Below are positions 37,512-46,958 of a stretch of 48,136 nt of DNA, piece after piece. The position numbers were made by a program, and so were the translations under genes. The notes below the pieces were generated by a model that saw only the letters and a program-made list of their open reading frames with translations, made no database searches and was not told the origin of the DNA. Each line of letters starts with the position of its first letter. Position 1 is the stretch's first letter. Source of the stretch: Microbacterium ureisolvens (GTDB taxonomy: Bacteria > Actinomycetota > Actinomycetes > Actinomycetales > Microbacteriaceae); assembly GCF_015278315.1 (NCBI RefSeq), contig NZ_JADIJE010000018.1:1-48136 (forward strand). Direction: 5' to 3'.

Positions 37512-39077
37512 TCAGGCGAGTCCGCCGTCGATCGATCGGGCGAAGTCGGCCGCGTCCTCGGGGACGAGGACCGGCGTGTCGCGGTTGAGGCTCTCGCCAC
37601 GGAAGAACGCCTTGGCGCGCGGGAAGAGGAACCACAGGAGCATGAGAAGCACGCCGAACGCCAGCGATCCGATGCCGAGCACGAAGGTGCCGCCGATGCC
37701 CAGCAGCACCGTGTACCCGTAGTCGACGTCGTACATGTCGATCGCCGACTGCACGAACGCGTAGGTGAGCATCAGCGCGCCCAGAAGCGGGAACAGGAAC
37801 CGGTAGAAGAAGTTCCGCGCGCTGTCGAACAGCTCGCGCCGGAAGTACCACACGCATGCGTAGCCGGTGATCGCGTAGTAGAAGGCGATCGCGAGTCCGA
37901 GCGACAGGATCGAGTCCTGCAGGATGTTGTCGCTGATGAGCGTCATCCCTATGTAATAGACGATCGCGACGATACCCATGACGAGGGTGGAGAACGACGG
38001 CGTCTTGTACCGCGGATGCACCCGCGCGAACCGGCGCGGCAGTGCCTTGTAGGCGGCCATCGAAAGCGTGCCGCGCGCGGTCGGCAGGATCGTGGTCTGC
38101 GTCGATGAGATCGCCGAGATCATGACCGCGACGACGAGCACCCATCCGACCGGGCCGAGGAGGCCGTCCTTGATCGCGAGGAAGAAGTCGTCGGCGTTCG
38201 CCTCGTTGCCGAGGCCTGTTCCCGTGTCGCCGAGGCCGGCGTACATCATGGCCGCCACGGTCACCCCCACATAGGTGAACAGCAGGATGACGGTGGTGAG
38301 CAGAGCGGCGCGACCGGGGATGCGCTTGGGGTCCTTCGTCTCCTCGTTGAGGGCGAGGCAGGTGTCCCACCCCCAGTAGATGAACAGCGCGAGCAGGACC
38401 GCCTCGACGAATCCGCCCCACTCGGTGAAGGCGAAGGGATTGAACCAGGACCAGTCGAACGGCGTCGGGTCGGGGGCGCTTCCGGCGAAGAACTGCCACA
38501 GCGCTGCGACGACGAAGATCGCGAGAGCGATGTACTGGATCGCCAGCAGCACGTTCTGGATGCACTCGCCGATCTCGACCCCGCGCCAGCTGACCCAGGT
38601 CATCGCCGCGATGAAGACGACGCCGGTCGCGGTGACGAGCGGCACGTTGTCGGCGAGGAGCGCCTCCTCGGGCGAGCCGACGATGCCGTCGACGAGTGCC
38701 CAGAAGTAGATGCCGGCGATCTGCGCGAGGTTGGCGAGCACGACCATGCCGGCGACAGCGACGCCCCAGCCGCCCATCCAGCCCACCCACGGGCCGAACG
38801 CCTTCGTCCCCCACGTGAAGGTGGTGCCGCAGTCGGGCACGTCGTTGTTGAGCTCGCGATAGGCGAACGCGATGAAAAGCATCGGGATGAAGGCGATGAC
38901 GAAGGCGATGGGAGCCTGCGCGCCGACCGCAAGGACGACGAAGCCGAGCGTTGCGACGAGGGAGTAGACCGGCGCGGTGGAGGCGAGGCCGATGACGGTC
39001 GAGCCCCATAGCCCGAGCGTCCCTGCTGCCAGCCCCTTGCCGTCCGGCCTTTGGAGGTCGATCGGGGAAGTAGCCAC
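37512..39077 (-). CDS. APC family amino acid permease
   Basis: A 521-residue transporter with about 12 helices and APC signatures: GTLGLWGSTVIGLASTAPVY (near 18), FAYRELNNDVPDCGTTFTWG (near 70), the glycine-rich helix and KTPSFSTLVMGIVAIVYYIG near 362. It resembles the putrescine/amino acid permeases of actinobacteria; the substrate is not evident. Extra C-terminal cytoplasmic tail (LNRDTPVLVPEDAADFARSI). GTG 39077 lies six bases after TAACGT. It is 32 bases downstream of the FtsK/EccC-like gene. Confidence 0.92.
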   Translation of the reverse strand: MATSPIDLQRPDGKGLAAGTLGLWGSTVIGLASTAPVYSLVATLGFVVLAVGAQAPIAFVIAFIPMLFIAFAYRELNNDVPDCGTTFTWGTKAFGPWVGWMGGWGVAVAGMVVLANLAQIAGIYFWALVDGIVGSPEEALLADNVPLVTATGVVFIAAMTWVSWRGVEIGECIQNVLLAIQYIALAIFVVAALWQFFAGSAPDPTPFDWSWFNPFAFTEWGGFVEAVLLALFIYWGWDTCLALNEETKDPKRIPGRAALLTTVILLFTYVGVTVAAMMYAGLGDTGTGLGNEANADDFFLAIKDGLLGPVGWVLVVAVMISAISSTQTTILPTARGTLSMAAYKALPRRFARVHPRYKTPSFSTLVMGIVAIVYYIGMTLISDNILQDSILSLGLAIAFYYAITGYACVWYFRRELFDSARNFFYRFLFPLLGALMLTYAFVQSAIDMYDVDYGYTVLLGIGGTFVLGIGSLAFGVLLMLLWFLFPRAKAFFRGESLNRDTPVLVPEDAADFARSIDGGLA

Positions 39078-39083
39078 AGAGCG

Positions 39084-39089
39084 ACGTTA
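39084..39089 (-). promoter_or_regulatory. Leaderless-type -10 box (TAACGT) of the APC permease
   Basis: TAACGT, then CGCTCT, then GTG 39077. The same hexamer and spacing occur at the aldo/keto reductase gene. Confidence 0.6.
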
Positions 39090-39109
39090 AGTGCCGCGGC
39101 GAGGACCGG

Positions 39110-42034
39110 TCAACGCGCCGGCCCGACGATTCGGCCGGACATCGGGTCGGGGAGGACAATGCGGACGGGGTCGGCGCCCGCCGAGACGAGCCATCCTCGG
39201 GCGAGGCCCGGCTCGCAGTAGGGCGGGACGCCGCGGAATCCCGCCAGCACGCGCAGCTCCGATGCGCAGCTCGTGTCCACGACGAGATCGTGGTCGCCAC
39301 GGAGGTCGGCGAGCAGGCGCCAGTGCCGCTGCCAGTCGTCGGGCTCACCAGTGACGATCACCGGTCCGCCTGCGTCGGACGTGGGGTCGGCGACGTAGTC
39401 ATCGACCGCGATCACTCTCGCCCCATCTCGCTCCCACTCCGCGAGCGCTCGGCGCGCCCCTGGTGAGCGTCGCGCGATGAACCCGGTAACCCGCCGACGC
39501 GGCGCCCATGGCTGCTCCCGTAGCGGCGGGCCGACCGCAGCGGTGCGTTGCCCGTCCGCCACAGCCGGCGCGAGCGCCACCTGGATGGACCGGCCGTCGA
39601 GCCGCCCGCGGCCGGGTGGCGCGGAGGCATCGAACCCCGCGGCGTCTCCGCTCGCCGCCGTATGGTCCACGCGGGTCGGATACGGCAGGACGAGCCGACG
39701 CGCGAAGAGCTCCGCGACGCGCGACACCGGGCCGGTCATCCGGTGCGCTCCTGCCACCACGAGGACACCGGCCCCGCCCGCCCGGCGCACGACCCCCTCG
39801 ACGCGCTCCAGGACGACGTGCGCGTACTCGGGCGGCAGACGCAGGGCCACCGCATCGAGGTCGTCGAGGAGCACCGCGGTCCCCGGTTCCGGCAGCGACT
39901 CGTGCAGAGCGGCCACCGCGTCCCACAGCCGCTCGGGATCGGCCGGCACGCGGATCGCGGCGCCGCGCGCCTGCACCTCCACGACGTCGAGCACGTTTGA
40001 GACGCCCGACCCCGGCCCGCCGAGCACGAGGAGCGCGCGGTCCCGCCGCCCGACGACGGTCACCGGCTGGCGCTGATGCTCGGGCTCATCGGCGATCCCC
40101 AGCACGAACCCGTCGATCGGCGATGAGGCGCCGCCGGACTCTGCGCGCGCCCGCAGCTCGTCGATCGTCACGCGCGACGGGAGCTCGGGCAGCCATGGGC
40201 GGATCGGCGCATGGTGTCCGGAGCGCAGCGCGGCCGCGGCCACATCGTCCGCATTCGACAGCGCGACCCGCACGCGCTGGGGCACGGAGTCGCCCGCCCG
40301 CCGCACCAGTGCGACGCCTCGGCCGACCGCTCCGCCGGGAAGGCGCGCGGCATCGTCCGCGCCGAGCAATGCACGGCTGTCGGCGGGGTCGGTGACGCGC
40401 AGGCTCACCCGCAGAGGGCAGTTCGCGAGCAGATTGTCGCGAATCACGCCTGCGGCCCGCTGCGTGCCGAGGATGAGGTGGATTCCGAGCGCGCGTCCGC
40501 GCGCGGCCACGTCTGCGAACAGCGCGTGGAGCTCGGGATGATCGGCCAGGAGAGCGGCGAACTCATCGACGACCACCACCAACCGCGGCAGCCGGACGCG
40601 CGGATCGAGGATGTCGCGGGCGCCCGCCGCCGCGATCCCGGCCTCGCGCCGTCGCAGCTCAGCGCGCAGGCTGTCGATCGCCCGTCGTGCGCCGGAGCCG
40701 TCGAGGTCGGTGATCACGCCCGTGACGTGCGGAACACCGGCGAGACCGTCGAACGCGGTACCGCCCTTGAAGTCTGCGAGCAGGAACGTCACCTCGTCGG
40801 TCGACCGCGTGCCGCACAGGGCGAGGACCCACGTGATGAGCAGCTCGCTCTTGCCGGAACCTGTGACGCCGGCCACGACGGCGTGCGGTCCGTCCGCGAC
40901 GAGGTCGACCAGCGCGGGCTCGCCTTCGGCCACGCCGATCGCCGCGGGCAATCCCGCCGACTCCACCGGGACCGCCGCGAGCAGCGGCGACAAGGCGACC
41001 GGCTCCCCGTCGTCCCGCGCGAAGCCGAGGCTGCGCTCGGCGCGGGCCGCGAGATCGCCGGCGATCTCCTCGGCCTGCTGCCGGGAGATCGCCTCCACGC
41101 TGACCCGGACCGACTCACCGGCGTGCTCCACGCGTGCGACATCCGGTGACGCGACGGTCAGCACCGCCTCGCAGCGGGGCGGCAAGGGCTCGCCGGGTCG
41201 GCACCGGGCGATGACGACGTCGGCCTCCGAGGGGACGAGCTGGCCCGGCTCGAGGACTGCCAGCGCCGTCCCGGCGCGCGCGGCCCGATGAGGCAGCGCC
41301 TCCGTCCATTCGAGACCGCGGCCGAGCGCCCCGACGAGCCTGAGTTCGCCCGGAGGGAAGGCCAGACACAGCTGGAGCACGAGCGCGCGCTGCACGCCGG
41401 CGGCGAGCGTGTCGCCGCCGACGACGGCGACCCCCGCGGTCAACGGAACCGTCACCGGTGCACCCGAGACGCGAGCAGCCCGGCGGCGGAGGTCTACGGC
41501 ATCCGGGTCTCCCTCCCCTCCCGTGACGCGCACCGCGCTCGGCCGCTCGCCCTCGCCGACCGCGATCGACTCCGGCCGGCCGCCACGCCAGATGTCGTCG
41601 TCCTTCGTGATCATCCGCAGCACGTCGGGATGGCGGGCCCGCATCAGACTCTGCTCGGCGCGGTGGCGAACGGCGACCGCCGCGGCGACGCGCTCCCTCG
41701 CACGAGCGGCGTCGGCGGCCGCCCGCCTGCCGTCGCGCTTCGCGGACCGCCTGGCATCGAGCATCGTCGCGGCGGCGATGAGCGGCCCGAGCAGCGCGAA
41801 CCACAGAGCGAACACCGAGCCGGTGACGAGCCACAGCCCGACCGCACCGATGACCGGCACGACGGCGGCGACCAGCGGGAACGGCGGCCGTGGGGGCGGC
41901 ACCCAGGCCGCCGGAAGCGTCAAGGGTTCGTCGTCGATCGCCGAGGTGGCGTCGAACGCCCCGACGGGTCCAAGCCGTGCGACGGGATCCGGCCGAGCGG
42001 CGGGGCGGGCTGTCGAGGCAGCGGTCGAGCGCAT
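39110..42034 (-). CDS. FtsK/SpoIIIE (EccC/EssC-like) ATPase with one intact ATP site
   Basis: A 974-residue membrane protein. Two helices near 50-90 (PFPLVAAVVPVIGAVGLWLV, WFALLGPLIAAATML) precede a cytoplasmic part. The first FtsK domain has Walker A GVTGSGKSEL (near 388), LLADFKGGTAFDGL and Walker B LVVVVDEFAALL (near 486). A second module near 670 has GGPGSGVSN in place of Walker A and so lacks the lysine. This order recalls the type VII secretion ATPases EccC/EssC, but no WXG100, EccB, EccD or FHA gene is nearby. It follows a PP2C phosphatase gene by 139 bases. Export function is inferred only. Confidence 0.87.
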   Translation of the reverse strand: MRSTAASTARPAARPDPVARLGPVGAFDATSAIDDEPLTLPAAWVPPPRPPFPLVAAVVPVIGAVGLWLVTGSVFALWFALLGPLIAAATMLDARRSAKRDGRRAAADAARARERVAAAVAVRHRAEQSLMRARHPDVLRMITKDDDIWRGGRPESIAVGEGERPSAVRVTGGEGDPDAVDLRRRAARVSGAPVTVPLTAGVAVVGGDTLAAGVQRALVLQLCLAFPPGELRLVGALGRGLEWTEALPHRAARAGTALAVLEPGQLVPSEADVVIARCRPGEPLPPRCEAVLTVASPDVARVEHAGESVRVSVEAISRQQAEEIAGDLAARAERSLGFARDDGEPVALSPLLAAVPVESAGLPAAIGVAEGEPALVDLVADGPHAVVAGVTGSGKSELLITWVLALCGTRSTDEVTFLLADFKGGTAFDGLAGVPHVTGVITDLDGSGARRAIDSLRAELRRREAGIAAAGARDILDPRVRLPRLVVVVDEFAALLADHPELHALFADVAARGRALGIHLILGTQRAAGVIRDNLLANCPLRVSLRVTDPADSRALLGADDAARLPGGAVGRGVALVRRAGDSVPQRVRVALSNADDVAAAALRSGHHAPIRPWLPELPSRVTIDELRARAESGGASSPIDGFVLGIADEPEHQRQPVTVVGRRDRALLVLGGPGSGVSNVLDVVEVQARGAAIRVPADPERLWDAVAALHESLPEPGTAVLLDDLDAVALRLPPEYAHVVLERVEGVVRRAGGAGVLVVAGAHRMTGPVSRVAELFARRLVLPYPTRVDHTAASGDAAGFDASAPPGRGRLDGRSIQVALAPAVADGQRTAAVGPPLREQPWAPRRRVTGFIARRSPGARRALAEWERDGARVIAVDDYVADPTSDAGGPVIVTGEPDDWQRHWRLLADLRGDHDLVVDTSCASELRVLAGFRGVPPYCEPGLARGWLVSAGADPVRIVLPDPMSGRIVGPAR

Positions 42035-42173
42035 GCGCCCAGTCCACCGGTTCGGACGCGATCCAGATGAGCCCCGGCGACGATCCGTGGAGACCTCGCG
42101 TCACTCCCCCACCTGTGGAGGAGGCTCGTGACTCACGGCTCAGGCAGAGCTTCGTGCCGGCTCCGAGCCCGGA

Positions 42174-42980
42174 TCAGTCCTCGTCGGTGACCGGCTCGTC
42201 GGCGGGCCGCTCAGCCGGATGCCCCACGTCGAGCACGATGATCGTGATGTTGTCGCGCCCGCCGTTCTCCAGCGCCGCCTCCAGCATCGCCGATGCCGCG
42301 TCGGCGGGGTCGGCATTCTCGTCGAGGAAATGCCGGATGCCGTAGTCGGTGAGCTCCTTGGTGAGTCCGTCGGAGCAGATAACGAACCGGTCGCCCTGCG
42401 CCACGTCGAGGCGGACGTAGTCGGGCTTGACGCCCTCGCTGGGTCCGACGGCGCGGGTGATGACGTTGCCGTAGGGGTGGTTCTCGGCCTCCTCGGGGCT
42501 CAGCCTGCCGGCGGCGACCAGTTCCTGCACGACCGAGTGGTCCGTCGTGACCTGGGCGATGGCGCCTTCGCGCACCAGATAGACACGCGAGTCGCCGATG
42601 TTCAAGGTGACCCAGTGTGCGGCATCCCCCGACGTGTCGAGGAAGACGCCGGTCACCGTCGTGCCTGTGCCGTCGTCGGTGGCCTCGGGGTGCGAGGCGA
42701 TGTCTTTCACCGCACGCGCCAGGGCCTTCTCGATCGTCTTGGGATTCACATGGCCGCTGTCGGCGACCGCCCGCAGTCGCTCGATGGTGCTCGCGCTCGC
42801 GATCTCGCCGCCGACGTGACCACCCATGCCGTCAGCGACGACGAACAGCGGGTACGCGGCGAAGACCGCGTCCTGGTTCACCTCGCGACGGCGTCCGGTG
42901 TCGGTGACGGCGGCCCAGGAGAGCTCGAGCACACCGCCAGGGACCGGAACATCGATCGACTGGGTGGATACGTCGGGCAC
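42174..42980 (-). CDS. PP2C family serine/threonine protein phosphatase
   Basis: A 268-residue phosphatase with all metal-binding motifs: RREVNQDAVF (near 30), VVADGMGGHVGGEIAS (near 47), TLNIGDSRVYLV (near 126), VICSDGLTKELTDYGI (near 200) and NGGRDNITIIVLDV (near 240). No membrane helix, so cytoplasmic, unlike PstP. It removes phosphate from Ser/Thr-kinase targets; no kinase is in the window. GTG 42980 has GGGGAGG about eight bases upstream. A -10-like TAGTAT at 43034-43039 lies just past the ABC exporter end. Confidence 0.93.
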   Translation of the reverse strand: MPDVSTQSIDVPVPGGVLELSWAAVTDTGRRREVNQDAVFAAYPLFVVADGMGGHVGGEIASASTIERLRAVADSGHVNPKTIEKALARAVKDIASHPEATDDGTGTTVTGVFLDTSGDAAHWVTLNIGDSRVYLVREGAIAQVTTDHSVVQELVAAGRLSPEEAENHPYGNVITRAVGPSEGVKPDYVRLDVAQGDRFVICSDGLTKELTDYGIRHFLDENADPADAASAMLEAALENGGRDNITIIVLDVGHPAERPADEPVTDED

Positions 42981-43033
42981 GCCCTGTCCTCCCCGTCGGA
43001 TTACGCCGGAGCCGTTCGCCCCCGCGTCCTCAC

Positions 43034-43039
43034 ATACTA
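43034..43039 (-). promoter_or_regulatory. Candidate -10 box (TAGTAT) of the PP2C gene
   Basis: TAGTAT lies 54-59 bases before GTG 42980, directly after the stop of the second ABC exporter gene. No clear -35. Confidence 0.4.
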
Positions 43040-43044
43040 GTGGG

Positions 43045-45090
43045 TTACTCGACGGCATCCTCGGACTCGGCGAGCGCTTCGACCACGATCTGCGCCGTCG
43101 TCGGCGGGGGCGCGAGCGGCACGGCCGGCACCGGCACCGCGTCATCGTCGCCCGCGGCGCCCTCGAACTGCGCGTTGTAGAGACGCCAGTACGCGCCCTT
43201 GGCGGCGAGGAGCTCGTCGTGCGAGCCCTGCTCGACGATGGCGCCGTCCTCCATCACGAGGATGAGGTCGGCGTCGCGGATGGTCGAGAGGCGGTGCGCG
43301 ATGACGAACGCCGTGCGGTCCTCCCGCAGCCGCGACATCGCCCGCTGGATGAGCAGCTCGGTGCGCGTGTCGACCGACGACGTCGCCTCGTCGAGGATCA
43401 GGATGCGCGGGTCGGCGAGGAACGCCCGCGCGATGGTCACGAGCTGCCGCTCCCCCACGCTGAGGTTGCTCGCCTCGTCATCGAGCATCGTGTCGTACCC
43501 GTCGGGCAGAGCGTGCACGAACCGGTCGACGTACGCGGCCGTGGCCGCCGCAACCATCTCCTCCTCCGAGGCCCCGGGGCGCCCGTGGGCGATGTTCTCC
43601 CGGATCGTGCCGGCGAACAGCCACGTGTCCTGCAGCACCATGCCCGTCCGCGCCCGCAGATCGTCGCGTGTCATGCGGCGGGTGTCGACGCCGTCGAGAG
43701 TGATCCGGCCCGCGTCGGCGTCGTAGAAGCGCATGATGAGGTTCACCAGTGTCGTCTTGCCCGCGCCGGTCGGACCGACGATCGCCACCGTGCTTCCCGG
43801 CCGCGCGGCGAGCGTCAGCCCGTCGATCAGCGGCTTGTCGGCGACGTAGCGGAACGAGACGTCGTCGAACTCGAGGCTGCTCGCCGAGTCCGGCGCGGTC
43901 TCGGCAGGGTCGTCATCGGGCGTCTGCTCCTCCTCGTCGAGCAGCTCGAACACGCGCTCGGCGCTGGCCACGCCCGACTGCAGGAGGTTCGCCATCGATC
44001 CCAACTGGCTGAGCGGCTGCGTGAACTGGCGCGAATACTGGATGAACGCCTGCACGTCGCCGATCGACATGAGTCCCGCGGCGACCTGGAGCCCGCCGAC
44101 GACCGCGATCGCGACGTAGACCAGGTTTCCGACGAACATCATGGCGGGCATGATCACGCCCGACAGGAACTGCGCACCGAAGCTCGCGCGGTAGAGCTCG
44201 TCGTTCTCCGTCCGGAAGTCCGCCTCGACCTCCCGCTGATGACCGAACACCTTCACGACGGAGTGACCCGAGAAGGTCTCCTCGACGCGGGCGTTGAGGA
44301 CGCCCGTCGTCTTCCACTGCTGCACGAACAGCTTCTGCGAGCGCCGGGCCACGAGCACCGTGATGACGATCGTGAGCGGGATGGTCACGAGGGCGATGAC
44401 GGCGAGCAGCGGCGAGATGAGGAACATCATCGTCAGCACACCGATGACCGTCAGCAGCGAGATGACCACCTGCGACAGCGTCTGCTGCATCGTCTGCCCG
44501 ATGTTGTCGACGTCGTTCGTGACGCGGCTGAGCAGTTCGCCGCGCTGCACGCGGTCGAAGTACGACAGCGGCAGGCGGTGCACCTTGTCTTCCACCCGGA
44601 GGCGCAGACGGTGCATCGCCCGCTGGACCACGCCGTTGAGGATGCGCGCCTGCAGCCAGCCGAAGATGCTCGCGAACACGTACACCGCGAGCACGAGGGC
44701 GACCACCCGCGCGAGCTGCTCGAAGTCGATGCCGGCCCCTGGCACGAAGTCCATGGCCGCGATCATGTTCGCCTGGTCCTGATTGCCCGACGCGACGAGC
44801 TGGTCGACCACCTGCTGCTTGGTGGCCCCGGCCGGCATCTGCAGGGAGATGAAGCCGGCGAAGACGAGGTTCGTGCCTTCGCCCAGCAGCTTCGGGCCGA
44901 TCACCGAGAGGGTGACCGACAGGACGCTGAACACGAGCACGACGGAGAGCAGCGGCATGTCGGTGCGCAGCGTCGCCAGCAGGCGCCGGGCGCTCGGACC
45001 GAAGTTCTGCGCCTTCTCGCCGCCGGACGCCTGTCCCATAGGGCCGCGCTGCATCGGCATCCGCTGCGGGCCGCGCGCCGGCGCGCTCAT
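43045..45090 (-). CDS. Heterodimeric ABC exporter, subunit with catalytic Glu but altered signature
   Basis: A 681-residue half-transporter: six helices (about 45-340) and an ATPase domain with Walker A IVGPTGAGKTTLVNLI (near 430), Walker B ILILDEATSSVD and H-loop FVIAHRLSTI. Its signature motif is LSVGE in place of LSGGQ. An N-terminal Met/Gln/Gly-rich tail and a ~40-residue Pro/Ala tail are extra. Its ATG overlaps the stop of the partner gene (ATGA). The partner has LSGGQ but a degenerate Walker B, so the two form one asymmetric exporter of the TM287/288 or BmrCD type. Substrate unknown; drug or lipid efflux is possible. Confidence 0.93.
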   Translation of the reverse strand: MSAPARGPQRMPMQRGPMGQASGGEKAQNFGPSARRLLATLRTDMPLLSVVLVFSVLSVTLSVIGPKLLGEGTNLVFAGFISLQMPAGATKQQVVDQLVASGNQDQANMIAAMDFVPGAGIDFEQLARVVALVLAVYVFASIFGWLQARILNGVVQRAMHRLRLRVEDKVHRLPLSYFDRVQRGELLSRVTNDVDNIGQTMQQTLSQVVISLLTVIGVLTMMFLISPLLAVIALVTIPLTIVITVLVARRSQKLFVQQWKTTGVLNARVEETFSGHSVVKVFGHQREVEADFRTENDELYRASFGAQFLSGVIMPAMMFVGNLVYVAIAVVGGLQVAAGLMSIGDVQAFIQYSRQFTQPLSQLGSMANLLQSGVASAERVFELLDEEEQTPDDDPAETAPDSASSLEFDDVSFRYVADKPLIDGLTLAARPGSTVAIVGPTGAGKTTLVNLIMRFYDADAGRITLDGVDTRRMTRDDLRARTGMVLQDTWLFAGTIRENIAHGRPGASEEEMVAAATAAYVDRFVHALPDGYDTMLDDEASNLSVGERQLVTIARAFLADPRILILDEATSSVDTRTELLIQRAMSRLREDRTAFVIAHRLSTIRDADLILVMEDGAIVEQGSHDELLAAKGAYWRLYNAQFEGAAGDDDAVPVPAVPLAPPPTTAQIVVEALAESEDAVE

Positions 45091-46820
45091 GCCGCCGCCT
45101 CCGCCGCGAGCTGCGATTCGACGATCTCGCGATAGGTCTCGCAGGTCTGGACCAGGTCGTCGTGTCTGCCGATCCCCACGATGCGTCCGTGATCGAGAAC
45201 GACGATCTGGTCCGCCTGCTGGATGGTCGACACCCGCTGCGCGACGACGAGCCGGGTCGCGTCGGGCAGGTGCGTGTCCAGCGCGCGGCGGAGCGCGGCA
45301 TCCGTCCGCAGATCCAGCGCCGAGAACGAGTCGTCGAAGATGTAGGCCTCGGGGCGTTTCACGAGGGCGCGCGCGATCGCCATCCGCTGCCGCTGGCCGC
45401 CCGAGAGGTTGGTGCCGCCCTGCGCGATCGGGGCCTCGAGCCCCTCCGGCATCGCGCGGACGAAGTCTGCCACCTGCGCGAGTTCGAGCGCCTGCCACAG
45501 TTGCTCGTCGGTCGCGTCGTGGTCGCCGTAGCGCAGGTTCGACGCGATCGTGCCCGAGAACAGGAAGGCGCGCTGCGGCACGAGCCCCACCCGTGTCCAG
45601 AGCTCGTCGGGATCGTACTCGCGCACATCGACCCCGTCGACGCGCACGCTGCCGGCCGTCACGTCGAACAGCCGCGGCACAAGGCTCACGAGGGTGGTCT
45701 TGCCCGCTCCCGTCGAGCCGATGACCGCGGTCGTTGTGCCCGGCTCGATCGTGAACGTCAGGTCGTGGAGCACCGCCTCCTCGGCGCCGGGGTACGCGAA
45801 GTCCACGTGATCGAATTCGATCCGCCCGGCGGGGGCGGGAGCGGATGCCGCGGCCCGCGGCGCCGATACCGACGGCGTGGTCTCGAGCACCTCGCCGATG
45901 CGGTTCGCGCAGACAGCGGCACGCGGGATCATCACGAACATGAACGTCGCCATCATCACGCCCATCAGGATCTGCATGAGGTAGGTGAGGAAGGCGAACA
46001 GCGTGCCGATCTGCACGCCGTTCTCCTGCACCTGGAACGCGCCGAACCAGATGACGGCGACGCTCGAGACGTTCATGACCAGCATGACCGCCGGGAACAT
46101 CAGGGCCATCAGGTTGCCGGCGCGCAGCGCGGTGTCCTTCACGTCGTCGCTCGCGGTCTCGAACCGTGCCCGCTCGTGGCGCTCGCGCACGAACGCGCGC
46201 ACGACCCGGATGCCGCTCAGCTGCTCGCGCATGATCTGGTTCACGCGGTCGATCCGAACCTGCATCTGCGTGAACGCCGGCACCATGCGCCACACGATCA
46301 GGCCGACGATGACGAGAAGCACCGGGATCGCCACCGCCATCAGCCACGACAGCCCGGCGTCCTGGCGCACCGCGAAGATGACGCCCCCGATGGCGAGGAT
46401 CGGCGCCGAGACCATCAGCGTCGCGGACACCTGCACCAGCATCTGCACCTGCTGCACGTCGTTGGTGTTGCGGGTGATGAGCGACGGCGCGCCGAACTGG
46501 CCGACCTCGCGCTGCGAGAAGGCCACGACGCGGTGGAACAGATCGCCCCGCAGGTCCCGGCCCATTCCCATCGCCAGGCGCGACCCGAAGTACACCGCGA
46601 CGATCGCGCACACCACCTGCACCAGGCTCACGATCAGCATGACGCCGCCGGTGGACCAGATGTAGGGGATGTCACCGGTCACGACGCCGTTGTCGATGAT
46701 GTCGGCGTTCAGCGTCGGCAGCCACAGCGAGGCGATGGACTGCGCGAACTGGAACACGACGACGGCCACGATGAGCGGCCACGCGGGGCGGAGATAGCGC
46801 ACCAGGAGCTTGCCGAGCAC
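45087..46820 (-). CDS. Heterodimeric ABC exporter, subunit with degenerate catalytic site
   Basis: A 577-residue half-transporter with six helices (about 15-300) and an ATPase domain: Walker A VIGSTGAGKTTLVSLV (near 367), Q-loop LVPQRAFLFSGTI, canonical signature NLSGGQRQRMAIARAL, but Walker B reads YIFDDSFSALD, with Asp replacing the catalytic Glu, and the H-loop reads LVVAQRVSTI, with Gln replacing His. These changes mark the non-hydrolysing site of heterodimeric exporters. GTG 46820 follows AAAGGA by six bases. A candidate promoter is TGTCGG-N17-TAGCGT (-10 at 46878-46883). First gene of a translationally coupled pair. Confidence 0.93.
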   Translation of the reverse strand: MLGKLLVRYLRPAWPLIVAVVVFQFAQSIASLWLPTLNADIIDNGVVTGDIPYIWSTGGVMLIVSLVQVVCAIVAVYFGSRLAMGMGRDLRGDLFHRVVAFSQREVGQFGAPSLITRNTNDVQQVQMLVQVSATLMVSAPILAIGGVIFAVRQDAGLSWLMAVAIPVLLVIVGLIVWRMVPAFTQMQVRIDRVNQIMREQLSGIRVVRAFVRERHERARFETASDDVKDTALRAGNLMALMFPAVMLVMNVSSVAVIWFGAFQVQENGVQIGTLFAFLTYLMQILMGVMMATFMFVMIPRAAVCANRIGEVLETTPSVSAPRAAASAPAPAGRIEFDHVDFAYPGAEEAVLHDLTFTIEPGTTTAVIGSTGAGKTTLVSLVPRLFDVTAGSVRVDGVDVREYDPDELWTRVGLVPQRAFLFSGTIASNLRYGDHDATDEQLWQALELAQVADFVRAMPEGLEAPIAQGGTNLSGGQRQRMAIARALVKRPEAYIFDDSFSALDLRTDAALRRALDTHLPDATRLVVAQRVSTIQQADQIVVLDHGRIVGIGRHDDLVQTCETYREIVESQLAAEAAA

Positions 46821-46877
46821 GGCGGTCCTTTCCGGGGCGCGGCGTCCTCCGCTCTCGCGGACCGCGCACGGAAAGCG

Positions 46878-46906
46878 ACGCTACGCCTGCCCGGGTCCGC
46901 CCGACA
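46878..46906 (-). promoter_or_regulatory. Candidate promoter of the ABC exporter pair
   Basis: TGTCGG, 17 bases, then TAGCGT (46878-46883), with a leader of about 50 bases before GTG 46820 that contains AAAGGA. Confidence 0.4.
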
Positions 46907-46958
46907 GCCCGTCTCCTACGCCTTCGGCGAACTGTGGTCGGACGATGCCCGAGAAGCG

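Noticed and set aside
39110..42034. Chromosome partition protein FtsK
   Set aside because: It lacks the four-helix N-terminus, the intact second ATP site and the gamma DNA-reading domain; the order fits EccC/EssC-like ATPases better.
43045..46611. A single open frame of about 1188 codons joining both exporter genes on the minus strand
   Set aside because: Its upstream part is out of frame with the first subunit and is Arg-rich nonsense; only the downstream part matches the second subunit. The real arrangement is two genes with an ATGA overlap.
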